This document shows, piece after piece, positions 20,772 through 31,988 of a DNA stretch of 64,000 bases (position 1 is its first letter; each line of letters opens with the position of its first letter). The notes below the pieces were generated by a model. That model was not told where the DNA came from, did not search any database, and saw only the letters and a list, made by a program, of their open reading frames with translations. Origin of the DNA: Periconia sp. R9002 (lineage: Eukaryota; Ascomycota; Dothideomycetes; Pleosporales; Periconiaceae); contig JAMAHW010000002.1 of NCBI GenBank assembly GCA_023627715.1, positions 558,001 through 622,000 of the forward strand, given 5' to 3'. The position numbers and the translations under genes were made by a program.

Positions 20772-22902
20772 ATGAAGCTTTTAGATCATGTATCAGTGGC
20801 TTCATTCGCACTGGCTGGTGTTTCATATGCTCGCACAGGCAGCGGTTTTATCGGCTATGGCATCGATCCATCACAGCCTTATTGCGCTCAGGCATGTCGC
20901 GATGCAATCTCCAGTGCTACGTTTGATTGCTCCACGACCGAAGATATGGAACACATGTCTGGCATGATGCACATGGCTTCTACTCCAGCCGAATGCTATG
21001 CTACTGACGACACCTACCTCCAGACATTGGCATGGTGCATACATACACGATGTCAAGAGGAGAAGCCATGGAGACTAGAAAAATGGTGGTCCCTGAATAC
21101 TGTGGGTACAGACGACATCCAGCCGGATCCTAAATTAACATACCAAGGAGCCCTATCCAAGGTCAATGGGACGCCTACAGCTGTATATGCTGAGACCGGT
21201 TCACTTAATACCACAAGTGTCGTAGATGACAGCTTGTGGATCCCGGCCTACACAACCAACTCGGGATGGATTTCCCAGGAGAAGCAACAAGTGAAATTCG
21301 GGTGCGTATCTTGAAATTTTGCCGCGCACATGAGGACTAATGGTTTTCAGACTCGTCATTCTACTCTCAGGTGTGCTGATTCCAATTGGATTCTCGCTTC
21401 TGCGCTTCTTTCCCGTACCACCCACGCTGCGCTCAAAGTTCAGCGCCTGGGTTATTGAACCGCCGCTTTGGGGCACCAAGCACGATACGCCCATATTCTA
21501 TGGTCTTCTTCAAATGCCAAAGCGTGGTCAGGGACTCTTCATATTCTATATGATTGTCATCAATGTTGTGTTCTCCAGTGTGAACTATCTCTGGATTCCG
21601 GATAATACATGGTTTGGCCCGGATAAGGAACGATGGATGGCGATGCTCGTCTCAAACCGCCTCGGCTTACTGAGTTATGCTAATCTTCCTCTGATATTCC
21701 TGTACGCTGGTCGCAACAACCTGCTTCTCTGGGTTACCAACTGGTCGCATTCAACTTTCCTACTTCTCCACAAGTGGATCGCGGCTATTGCCACTCTGCA
21801 GGCCATTCTTCACAGCATCATATACTTGTACGTCTATGTCAAGGAGGGAACGCACAACTCTGAGGCCAAGAAACCTTGTTGGTACTGGGGTGTAATCGCT
21901 ACTCTGAGCATGGCGATCCTCTTTCCCACTTCGGTCCTTCCACTTCGCAAAAGGTTGTATGAGTTGTTCCTTGCGTGGCATGTGGCTATCGCGATTCTGG
22001 TCATTGCCGGATGTTATTGGCATGTTGTGTTCGAGTTTTCCCATAAATGGGGGTACGAGACCTGGGTCATCATAACTATGGCCGTTTGGGCATTTGATCG
22101 TGTGTTTCGCTTCCTACGGATCGCTAGGAATGGCGTCAAGCGTGCCGAAGTCACCATCATTGATGATGAATATATTCGTGTCACAGTGCCAAATCTATCC
22201 ACGTCGGGCCATGTATATATCTATTTCCCAACGCTCACCTGGCGTGTCTGGGAGAACCACCCTTTTTCGGTCGCATCGACCTCCATCCCATCCACCGCCT
22301 CCTCTTCTGGAGAGAGAAACCCGAATTGTCGAAACGACGTCGAAAAACAGAATCAAATCTACGATATTGCCAGCGAACATAGCAGATCTTCGACCCGCAA
22401 CGCTTCTGGTCAATCTCTTGAGCCTGCTCTCACTTTTCTCATTCGAACGCACACTGGGTTGACCTCATTGATCAGAAGCCGTCAAACGATCCCAGTCCTG
22501 GTTGAGGCAGGCTATAAGTCTCACTCTCTAGAGTCAGTGCATAAGTTACCTAATTTGATAGCCATTACAGGGGGTGTAGGCATCACTTCGGTGATCCCGT
22601 ACCTGCGTAGTCATCCTGGACGGGCGAAGCTTTACTGGGGATGTCGTACACAGGGTTTGGTCGATGACATGCGAAGTACTGGTTTACTTGGTGACGTCGA
22701 ACAACACATTGTTGTCGGTGAAAGACTTTCCATAAGAGCTATTTTAGAAGAGGACCTGGGTGATAGCGCAGAAACTCAAGTATGCGTATTTGTCTCGGGC
22801 CCTACGACTATGACGGACGAGGTCAGAAGTCTTGTGAACGAGATCATGAGGAAGGGTCGTGGCGTAAATGTTAAACTAATTGTTGAGTCTTTTAGCTGGT
22901 AA
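20772..22902 (+). CDS. FRE-type ferric reductase
   Basis: A 693-aa plasma-membrane metalloreductase from exons 20772-21301 and 21351-22902 (49-nt intron GTGCGT...GACTAAT...TCAG). The signal peptide is followed by an extracellular N-domain with paired cysteines (PYCAQACRDAI, DCS, WCIHTRC). The first membrane helix is LVILLSGVLIPIGF. The ferric-reductase-like membrane domain has four haem-ligand candidates in LLHKW, ILHSIIY, AWHVAI and CYWHVV. The FAD site is NHPFSVAS, the NADPH site is GGVGITSVIPYL, and the C-terminus is VCVFVSGPTTMTDEVR. It should reduce extracellular Fe3+ or Cu2+ with cytosolic NADPH. A GATA-containing motif upstream (20600-20608) is one base from an iron-regulator consensus. 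No ferroxidase or permease gene is adjacent. Confidence 0.93.
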
Positions 22903-24310
22903 TCGTCGGCAGAATGAAAATATAGTTATCTCTGCAATGTTGGTATTGCTTTTTCATTGGTTTTATCTGTCAACTGCCTCAATATCAAGCAGCAGAGGTT
23001 CCGTTGCCAGACATTACGTTCATATGACGAAAGAAATCTATAGCCGCCCAATTTGTTCCGGTATAACCACATATTTGGGGGCTAAATCAGCGAGAAACCA
23101 TTCCGCACATGCTCCAGGACCGTAGAATCCGCTTACCAGTGACGGATCAAGTATATAAGGTGACAAGGGCGGGGCAGAAAGGAACTGTACCATGCGAGCT
23201 AATGTTGATGAACTGTTCGTCGTGGGGGCCGGGTTCGTTCCTAGAGGTTGCGATGTGCATTCGAACGTAAGCAGCACAGCTTGTCGTCAACCTGTCCTGG
23301 GCCGCTAATTCGCTCACAATATCTCTCCTCCTCAACAATTCGGTCTTCACACTCCACGGCATGTGACTCTCCGCATCACCAGAAAATAATTCCTCTCTCC
23401 GCACTAGGACTTAGATTCCTGCAAAGGACACTTGGAAACCCCCAAGTCCGCAACCAGTAACCCATTAACGCTATTGATAGTCTCGTAACTAAACACATTG
23501 AGCGAACTCGGAAAATACTGAAGAATCAAAAAGGAGAGCGCGAGAATTACTAATAACGTGTTCTATTATTTCAGCTAACTGCAAATACTGGATCTCGTAC
23601 CTGTATGTACCATGTGAATGGTTACGAATCAGCAAAAGGTTGCATGTACATACAAAAGTACAACTACGCTAGACGAAATTTCCTAATTAAGGATAAACAC
23701 CATGGGGCTGGAAATCAACCTGTTCGACGATGTATTGACCTGCGTACATACGCTCTTTTATCGCGCTATTTTTACAAACACTTTTTAACCAACTTCTTTA
23801 CACTGGGCCTAGGCAAACTAGGTAGTTATTACTATTAAAAGTGCCTAATACTTATACTTATTATTGACCTGCGTTAGTACCTAGGTATCAATATGTACAT
23901 AGTAATGGCGGTTTCAAGATCAAAAGATCTTCAGTCAATTTGTCAGCTTATAGCACATGTTTTGGTGCATATCGCATAAACCTTGTCGATCTTACCTGGT
24001 ATTGGTGTAAATCCGAACGTTCTCCGTGCACTACTCCGAACCTCAGCAAGCCTCACCAACCTACGTGGGTTGTGTGTTGTGTAGCAGTTTGATAGAGACA
24101 TTCACCGCTTCTATAATTGATTTATCCATTCTACATGATTTGAAATCTGCTCAGCATCGGAACCATCATTGTCCTTACTTATTAATTCAGCCCTCAAGGG
24201 TATAAGATTGCATTCCTCGCACTTTCTCACACATAACAAAGACTCATTCTACACATCAATTCACTCGGCATTACTCGTGTAAAACACTTTTCCAGCGCCA
24301 TATTACTACA
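22903..24310. other. Intergenic region between ferric reductase and the MDR gene
   Basis: 1.4 kb. Short frames only, none with a family signature. A 12-base match, TATTGACCTGCG, occurs at about 23732 and again at about 23861. The last part is the promoter of the gene at 24311. Confidence 0.45.
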
Positions 24311-25348
24311 ATGTCTGTCCAGAAAGCGATCCAAATCCAAGGTCCTAAAGTGGCCAAGCTTGTCACTGATGCCCCGATTCCCCCCCTGCGCCCTGGATAC
24401 ATCCAGGTCAAGACGAAGGCCGTAGCCCTCAATCCCACCGACTGGAAGCATATCGACTTTCGCGGGCCCAAAGGCGCAATCAGTGGCTGCGATTACGCTG
24501 GTGTAGTTGAGGCTGTGGGCCCAGATGTTCAGAATGATCTGAAAGTCGGTGATCGAGTCGCTGGATTCAGTCATGGAAGCAATGAGTCCAACCACGGTGA
24601 TGGTGCTTTTGCCGAGCATATCGTTGTCAAATCTCACCTCGCCACCAAGATTCCAGACAGTCTATCCTTCGAAGCTGCCTCCACTCTGGGATGCGGTATC
24701 ACTACCGTTGCCCAGGCTTTGTATCAGTCTCTTGAACTACCTTGGCCGACTGAGCCTGCTACTACGCCGTTCCCCATACTCATCTATGGAGGCAGCACTG
24801 CGACCGGCACGCTTGCGATCCAATTTGCAAAGCTCTCCGGCTTGACAGTCGTTGCTACTTCTTCGCCTGGCAATTTCGATTTGATGAAGCGATATGGTGC
24901 TGACCACGTCTTTGACTACAATTCGCCAACCGTGGGTCAAGATATCAAGAATATCACCAACGACAACTTGAAACACGTCTTGGATTGCATTGGCTTCGAC
25001 TCCACAGCAGCTATTTGCGCTGAAGCCATTAGTTCGAAGGGTGGCAAGTACAGCTCTCTACTCGCGGTCGACAAATTCCCTCGAGAAGATGTCGTAAATG
25101 CTGCCACATTTGCATACACTGGCTTTGGCGAACCATTCAGCAAGAGTGGAAAGGAGTACCCTGCACTACCAGATCATTTGGCTGTTCAAGACAAGTTCTG
25201 GAGGTTGGTTGGAGAACTCCTTGCACAAGGCAAGATCCAGCCTCATCCGCATGAGCTGCGGGAGGGTGGACTTGGCGGTATTCTCCAAGGGCTTGATGAT
25301 TTGAGGAAGAATGCTGTCAGTGGGGTGAAATTAGTATACCGTGTCTAA
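24311..25348 (+). CDS. ToxD-like zinc-type alcohol dehydrogenase/enoyl reductase (MDR family)
   Basis: A 345-aa intronless medium-chain dehydrogenase/reductase. The GroES-like N-domain shows VKTKAVALNPTDWKHIDF, GCDYAGVVEAVG and VGDRVAGFSHGSN. The Rossmann domain has LIYGGSTATGTLAIQFAKLSG, then VVATSSPGNFDLMKRYGADHVFDY. The C-terminal GKIQPHPHELREGGLGGILQGLDDL is typical of the fungal ToxD-like/trans-enoyl-reductase subgroup, which often lacks the zinc ligands. Such enzymes reduce activated double bonds with NADPH, either alone or with a polyketide synthase; no synthase is in this window, so a stand-alone role is likelier. ToxD itself has no settled function. Confidence 0.9.
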   Translation: MSVQKAIQIQGPKVAKLVTDAPIPPLRPGYIQVKTKAVALNPTDWKHIDFRGPKGAISGCDYAGVVEAVGPDVQNDLKVGDRVAGFSHGSNESNHGDGAFAEHIVVKSHLATKIPDSLSFEAASTLGCGITTVAQALYQSLELPWPTEPATTPFPILIYGGSTATGTLAIQFAKLSGLTVVATSSPGNFDLMKRYGADHVFDYNSPTVGQDIKNITNDNLKHVLDCIGFDSTAAICAEAISSKGGKYSSLLAVDKFPREDVVNAATFAYTGFGEPFSKSGKEYPALPDHLAVQDKFWRLVGELLAQGKIQPHPHELREGGLGGILQGLDDLRKNAVSGVKLVYRV

Positions 25349-26891
25349 GAGCTTACCAAGCTACTTGATGAAGTTTCCAAGCAATAAATTTGTTGTTCAG
25401 AGCATTATTTGTGGGCAGAGGTTGTTGGCTAGTGTCTCTATGATATTATTGATTCAGCATATGTTAAACATCATGCGCATATGTGATTTCAAGATTGATC
25501 TACAGCACACGAATACGCAACTGACGTTAAATTCCCTCATATCAAGCATAACCTACTCTAGCATGACTAATATCAACAAAGAAGACAACTCTACTGGCAT
25601 CTTGCCTGATCTCGGTGAAGAATTGTCCCGGCCCGTCTGATCTAGATGTGCGAAGATATCGGTGCAGTGTACTCGTTCGACAACGTTGGCCCCTTTTGAC
25701 ACATCATTACCACTTACAGCGCCAAACAGCAGCTGCGCGTCGAATGCTTTCGTTAGGCAGGACCTATCCACGAAGAGTAGAGACAGTGGTGCACTTTTCG
25801 ACCCCATTCTCCAACTACGTCAATGCCCTAAGTTTGTGGGTCCAGGCGGGGCTCAACGGAGATTCCTGTCAAACCCCAGAGAGGCTTCACGAGCGGCCCT
25901 TTAAAGTAGACAGCCCCGCGAATGTTCTAGAAAACATCAATTGATCAATGCTACGCCGCAGACAAAAAAAATTGATTTGTAAGACTTTTAGCAACTGTAC
26001 ATCACGCAGCTAACAGTCGATCCAACGACACACATTCATGCGGTTGTAAATAGCAAAGCCAGCGCGTTTAGTGGAAAGGGCTTGAGGAGAGGAGGTGCGT
26101 CGTCTTTCTTTTTGCTTCGCACAAATTATATGGTGGTGGCAAGTTGTGGGTATCGAAATGCATCGATACATGGAAGAGTGTAGTGACCATGGAATGGATG
26201 CACCGGTAGCGAAGGTGAGGTAAAACGAGATGCAAACATCAGCGAATGATAAGACATTGTGTAGAACTAGCACATCAGTGACGCTTATATCACACGCTTC
26301 TGTTATTCCAAACACGTATTAGAAATTCCAGCACACATTTCGACTACGAAACACATTTCCTTTTTTGGCAACCTGGCAGCGCATTATGCAGTGTATCATG
26401 CAGCGCCACGCTTCTTGTGTAAATCTCCATCTTTACTGTATTATCTGATCGTCGTACAACCATCACCAGACAGCAAGGCCACAACCGCAACCGCCGAAAT
26501 TCTCGCCTTTCGTACAACACAGTTCTCGAAGTTCCGCATTATTAACATGTGTGGGGAACATTTTGCATTCCGAAACGCCGCTTACATTATGCAAAAAAGC
26601 GAACCCGGCAGACTGGGTAACCTGGCTGATGTCCGATTTTCCCGTATAGTCTAAACAGATGGCTGATTCCTCCGACTTTCTCGTAAACTAGGCACCTAAA
26701 TCGTAATGTTTTTGGGGATGTCTTGATCGCGATGTGCATCACCAAGTGCCATACGCTAGGGCAAACTGCCTAACAAAGTATTTTTTCGGAGTTAAGTGGA
26801 ACGCCCCAACCAGCTTTAGGCAAATGGACATACGATAACGGCGGAGTTCCAGAATGTACAACCAGGCAGGCGCCAAAAGAAATCGTGGATA
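25349..26891. other. Intergenic region between the MDR and SDR genes
   Basis: 1.5 kb without a supported gene. Reading frames on both strands are short and unlike known families. Confidence 0.45.
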
Positions 26892-26897
26892 TATAAA
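26892..26897 (+). promoter_or_regulatory. TATA box of the SDR gene
   Basis: TATAAA, 107 bases before the start codon at 27004, with a CAAxxACTCGAC-type leader between. Confidence 0.5.
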
Positions 26898-27003
26898 TTC
26901 GTGTTGTGATGTCCTCGTGTTTCGTGCATCAGCAGCATCTTGAAATCAACCACATCAATTTCAAACAATCACTCGACTTCTTTGCGCTTATTCACATCAA
27001 ACA

Positions 27004-27980
27004 ATGGTTTCCTACTTCATCACGGGCTCTTCGCGTGGTATAGGCCTAGGACTGGCCGGCTTGCTAGCCTCCAAACCCGACGTCTCCAAAGTCTTCGCCT
27101 CAGCCCGCAGCGCGACCGAGAACGTGCAGAAACTCGTGTCTGGATCCAATGGAAAGGTCGAGTTTGTCAAGCTGGACGTCACGTCTAAAGACTCCATCAA
27201 AGAGGCCGTTTCTCAGGTAGAAAAGTCTCTCGGTGGAAAGGGACTTGATGGTGAGTAGAACCAATTCATCAGTTTTTGACGTCAAATGTTTTTTTTCTAA
27301 CTATTACTTTCCAGTTCTCGTAAACAACGCCGGCATCATGCACTGGTCGCCAGATGGCATCGAGACGATGGACAAACTCGACGAGGCGTTCAAAGTCAAC
27401 GTCACCAGCGTTCACGACACCACCGTTGCCTTCCTGCCTCTCCTACGAAAAGGAGGCCTCAAGAAGATCGTCAACATGTATGCCTCCCCTCCCCCTCACC
27501 ATCCATCGATCCTACAGTACAAAACCAATTGAAAAAAATACCTAACTAACACTTCCCCCCTCCAGCTCCACCACCCTCGGCTCCATCAAAATGGCCCCAA
27601 CCTACACTCTCATGCCGACCCCAGCCTACAAAATCTCCAAAGCCGCCCTCAACATGTTGACGGTGCAACACGCGCTTTCGCTCGCAGAGGAAAATTTCAC
27701 CGTCGTCGCCATGTCGCCTGGAGTACGTCCAACCCCCCGACCCCAATATTTGTCAGAAGAAAAAAAACAGCTAACTGTTGTGCTCTCTCTACAGTGGATC
27801 CAAACCGACCTAGGCACCGAGCGCGCCGACTTGACCATCGAGCAGGGCGTCACGGCCGTCTACGAAGCCATTACTCGATTCGGCAAGGCCGATAATGGAA
27901 AGTTTTACAATGTAAAGGTGCCTGGGTGGGAGGAGAAGGAGGGGCTGAATCAGTATGATGGGAAGGAGATTCCGTGGTAA
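27004..27980 (+). CDS. Short-chain dehydrogenase/reductase (SDR)
   Basis: A 250-aa classical-size SDR from four exons: 27004-27250, 27315-27477, 27566-27722 and 27795-27980. The cofactor site is TGSSRGIG at residues 7-14. VLVNNAGIMHW follows at the second exon start. A catalytic Ser lies in the ISTTLGS segment and the YxxxK motif is AYKISKAALN. The C-terminus (GWIQTDLG, then GKFYNVKVPGWE) is typical of fungal 'short chain oxidoreductase/CsgA-like' members. NADP-dependent carbonyl reduction is expected; substrate unknown. Third + strand redox gene in the 20.8-28 kb segment. Confidence 0.93.
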
Positions 27981-28674
27981 ATTGGGGAAGGCTTGAAGAG
28001 CGTTATTGTTTATATATGTAGATGAATGAGACTTGTTCGAATGTATTGCTGTGATGTGATATTGATGTCGGTGATATAGGATTACTTGGAGAAAGGCGGC
28101 GTTGTAGAACATTAAGATATATATTGATTGTCGTTAAGAATTGGAAATAATCATCGCAGAGTATTGTATTTATTACTCGAGGTATATAAGTATCGCCCTC
28201 TTTAAATAGTATATATGCTACCTAAGCTGCCTAAGCCTCGTATAAAAATATTTGGAAAGGGTGCTAACAAAATTACTCGTAGTATCGACACAGTCAAACT
28301 TCACGTCCTTAGCCAGCACATGAAAGTAGTGTACACACATACATACATAGTCTCTCCACATCTTGCAACATTGATTTCAACACCGGAGGAAGATTACAAA
28401 TACAATTACACACACACAAACAAAACGTTTAGTAAAAGCTGAATAAGTAGAAAAGGAGCGGGTATCTAAAAATATAAAAAAGGTGTACGTACAACCACAG
28501 CAATAACAATGACATGCGTGCCCACTCAACTCCAACTCATGCAATCGTAAAAAATACGTCGGCTCGAACACAACGGTCTACCATCTCGACTCTAGGTCTA
28601 TAGGAGCGCGAAGGGTAGGGTAAGGCGTGATAGGATACGAAAGGAAGAAGAAGGCGGAAAGGGGCGGGAGCTTT
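27981..28674. other. Convergent spacer before PPN1
   Basis: 3' flanks of the SDR and PPN1 genes. AT-rich with small CATA and CACACA repeats near 28330-28425. No gene seen. Confidence 0.5.
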
Positions 28675-31313
28675 TCACAACTCCATGACCTCTTCCTCGT
28701 CGGTTACTGCATCCTCTTCCTCATCGTGGTCTTGATCGCCGTATTCGTCATCGTCCGCATACTCATCGTCTCGGTCTTCGCAGTTCTCTTCATCTTCCTC
28801 GTCGCCAGCCACGTCAGCCAATCCCATTGGTCCTTCCTCAATCCCCGCACCAGCTCCGAAAAGTTCCTCGATCTCCCTAGGATCCATACTACCCACAAAG
28901 GCACGGTCAACAAACGTAGCCCACGGTTCCTTCACCTTTTTCTTCTTTATTCTCATCTCGTCGATATCTTCATCTCCCTCTGGCTCGTCTTCGTCCTCGA
29001 CAGATTGTACAGAGGCCGTCTTCTTCCCACCAATCCGTGCCGCAAGTCTCAACCACTGTCGCACCGTCAAATCCTTCAACCCGTACTTCTTGTCCTTGCG
29101 CGTATCGTATTCTACTTCAAAGCTGAACTCGATTGGGTGGGGTTCAGGGCGTGGCTTCTTGCCCTGGTGTTTGTGGTGTTTGCCTTCTTTCCAGCCCAGG
29201 GGTTCGATAGCGGAGGGTGGTGAGGATGCTGAGTGTGAAGGAGAAAGCGATAACCCGAATATCGTGAGTGGTGATTTGGCATTGGGGGTTTGTCCATCTA
29301 CAGAAGGAGGTGCGCCCCCGACGAAATCGTTGTTGATACGCGTCAAGTTCGCAAAGTACTGCGTGTAGCCTAGAAGGGTGAGGGGCTGAGGTGAGTACGC
29401 AGGGCCGGGAGGAGATGATTTTGAGGGGCCGGTGGGGACTTTGAATTTGTATTTCTTCTTTTTCTTCTTCAGAGACTCTTTCTGCTTTTTCTTGCGTTTG
29501 ACAGCGGCGGAGACGTAGCGGACATAGGGGGCGTCGTTATCAAGGTCTTCATCTTCGAGGTCGCTGATTGGGTGGGACGGAAGGGCGGGTAAGAAAGGGG
29601 TTTGCGGCGGCAGGCCAGGTGTTGATGGAATGGTTGAAGAGTCAGAATCCTCGAGGCCAGTCGTGTTATAGGTGAAGATGCGGATCGTCGGGAAATAGTT
29701 GGGGACGACAGAAGGTGACACGAGACTGACGCTGTAGCGTTCTGCGTATTCTCCGCCGATTTTTTCAAGGTAAGATTTGGGCTTTTTAGGCTTCTTCTTG
29801 TGATCGTCCTTCTTCCCTCCGCCTTTCTTCGATTGCGAAAAGGGATTGGTAAACAATCGTTGCCATGAGGAGAGAGGTTCATCCCCGTTCTTCACCACAT
29901 CCTTCTCATCTGAAAACTCATTGAGGTTCGCATTCGATTGCAGCGGCTTCTCTGAGGGTGGAGCAGGTAGTTTAGCCCACCGCTTCTTCAGAGCCAAAAG
30001 ATAATCCGTGGCACTAGCAACCGTGATTTCTCCGTCTTTCAACAGATCAACCGTACCCGCTTCCCTGCTCTTCACCCTGTTACCCTTCACCTGCTGGCTT
30101 GCCAACTTTCCATGCTTGGCGTCCTTTGATATCTGCTTGAAATCCTGCAACATGAAATGATCAATGTTCATGTGCCCGAACAGCGAAGCAGCAATGACAT
30201 CGCGGTACTGCCTTTCCCAGAGAGCGTACTTTTGCCAGCACGTCTCGTCCCAACTTTCTTTGCTATCAACGCGGGCAGGTGGGACGTGGCCGATGAGGAT
30301 GGCGGAGATGCCCCGGTCGCGCATAATTTGCAGTTGGACACGCAGCCACTCGAATTGTTCATAGCCGGGCTCGTGTTTGTTGGCGCAACCGTCGACGCCG
30401 GTGTTGGACGAGAAGAAATACCTAGGTTTTGCAATTAGCACTTCGTTCTAATACTGGTATTGGAAATGTGACATACATGGTGTTCAAGCTCACTACGGCC
30501 AATTTTCCAGGAATGACCTCGACCCAGTACCATCCACCCTGCTGGAACTGATGCCTTTGCGCCTCGGGAATCATACCCCTCCAGATATTCAGGTACCTCT
30601 TCGTCCACTCATTCGGTCCTTGTAACATGATGTTGTGCGGCATGATGTCGTTGTTGCCAAAGGTAGGCACAATGGGGATCCGGAAAGCCTCGCCCGCTCC
30701 ACCACGGTCCTTGACTCCAAACACCTCGACGAACTTTTGTACCATGAACTCATTCTGCTTGATAATCTGTTTGCGCGTGCGTGGATGTTTGTCGTCGTTG
30801 TCGTGGCGGGCTGAGTCGCCGGTCCAGATGATAAAATCTATGTCGTCGGCGACGTGGTGCTTGATCCAATCCATGGTCGCGTTGACCAGGGACAAGGGCG
30901 AATCGCAGGCGGAGGTTTCGGCGCCATAATAGCCAGCGGGGCCTCGTTTTCTATGGCAAGCAGCGTCTTGCTCTGTGCTCGAGTAGGTCTTGTAGAAGGG
31001 GTCGGGGTGGAAGTCTGCAATGTGTGTGAGCTGGCTTGCTTGTAGGACGTGATAGAGACGAGATGAGAAGAGGGGTAGGACTATGTAGACAAAATCAAAA
31101 CTTTGTCAACCTACCGGTAATGTGCAGGAAACGGCCGTGTAATGGCTTGCGGGGTGCGGTCTGCGATTCTGTGGTACTGTGGTGGTCCCTTATCGTCCCC
31201 GCAGCGTCTCGGGCGGCACCCAGCCTATGATTTGCAGTGTCCTGGCCCGGAGCTGCAGCTGCACCCCAGGTAGAGCCGCAGTAGGCCAGGCCCCAAAGAA
31301 GCTCCTTTCGCAT
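28675..31313 (-). CDS. PPN1: Vacuolar endopolyphosphatase
   Basis: An 827-aa type II membrane metallophosphoesterase from three exons on the minus strand: 31313-31115, 31014-30477 and 30421-28675. The N-terminal hydrophobic stretch is a signal anchor. Metal-binding motifs in order: HITDFHPDPFY, WTGDSARHDND, VPTFGNNDIMPHN, ILIGHVPPARVD and SLFGHMNIDHF. The conserved C-terminal half carries TYSVSLVSPS-like YSVSLVSPSVVPNYFPT, then LGYTQYFANLTRIN. It ends in a very acidic tail (EEDAVTDEEEVMEL). Yeast PPN1 cleaves long-chain polyphosphate in the vacuole after proteolytic maturation. The protein is longer than the yeast enzyme (674 aa), owing to disordered acidic and basic inserts. Confidence 0.94.
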
Positions 31314-31988
31314 ATTTGTTGTACCCAGGCGCCGAAAAGAAGGGGAGGGAAAATCAACGAGACATTCGCTTGGCGGTGCAAACTTGACAGTAAGCAGGCC
31401 AGCTGAGTGTTGGAAGAAGAAGAGGAAGAGGAAGTAGAAGAAAGGACGTCAAGTCTACGCACGGCCGCCTAGAGATGTATGGAAGAGCACCCGGTAACTT
31501 TGTGTAAGAAAAGAAAAGAAACTCCCCCCGAATGATGCCAGCGAACGAAACCGAAGCAATAATCAATCAATTGGGCGAGGTAACGTATTTTAGAGGACGT
31601 TTGTGTGGTGTTGTGCTGGCAGCAGGACACTTGGTAGGCACGAGATGCAAAAACGTGCCTGCGTTGGCCCCTGCCTATTGGCCCTTTTCGACGTCATGCC
31701 GGGCGATCCACGACCGCCTCACAGGTGCTCGCGCTAACTAAGTAGCCTTATTTCCACGGCCACCATTACTCACTGCCACCGCCCATGGTCATACATGACT
31801 TCCGCACCCTCGTGATGCCTTTGCTACAACCTTGGAAGTCTGCTTTCTTCGAACAACTACAAAATCCCTCATTCATGTGCTGACCGCTGGTCGTTGTGTC
31901 CCCTTCCATCCTCGGTCTCGTTCTTGTCACACGCCCTCCCTTTCTTTCTAAAAAAATCGCGCTTCTTCACCGTCCTTTCTTCGCATCG
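31314..31988. other. PPN1 upstream region
   Basis: Holds the PPN1 promoter and the 3' flank of the transcription-factor gene. A (TC/GA)-rich stretch near 31400-31445 is visible. No supported gene. Confidence 0.45.

Noticed and set aside
23221..23260. GGGTTCGTTCC as a tRNA B-box
   Set aside because: No stem pairing or cloverleaf can be formed around it.
20772..27980. Secondary-metabolite cluster
   Set aside because: No polyketide synthase, peptide synthetase, terpene cyclase or P450 is present in the window.
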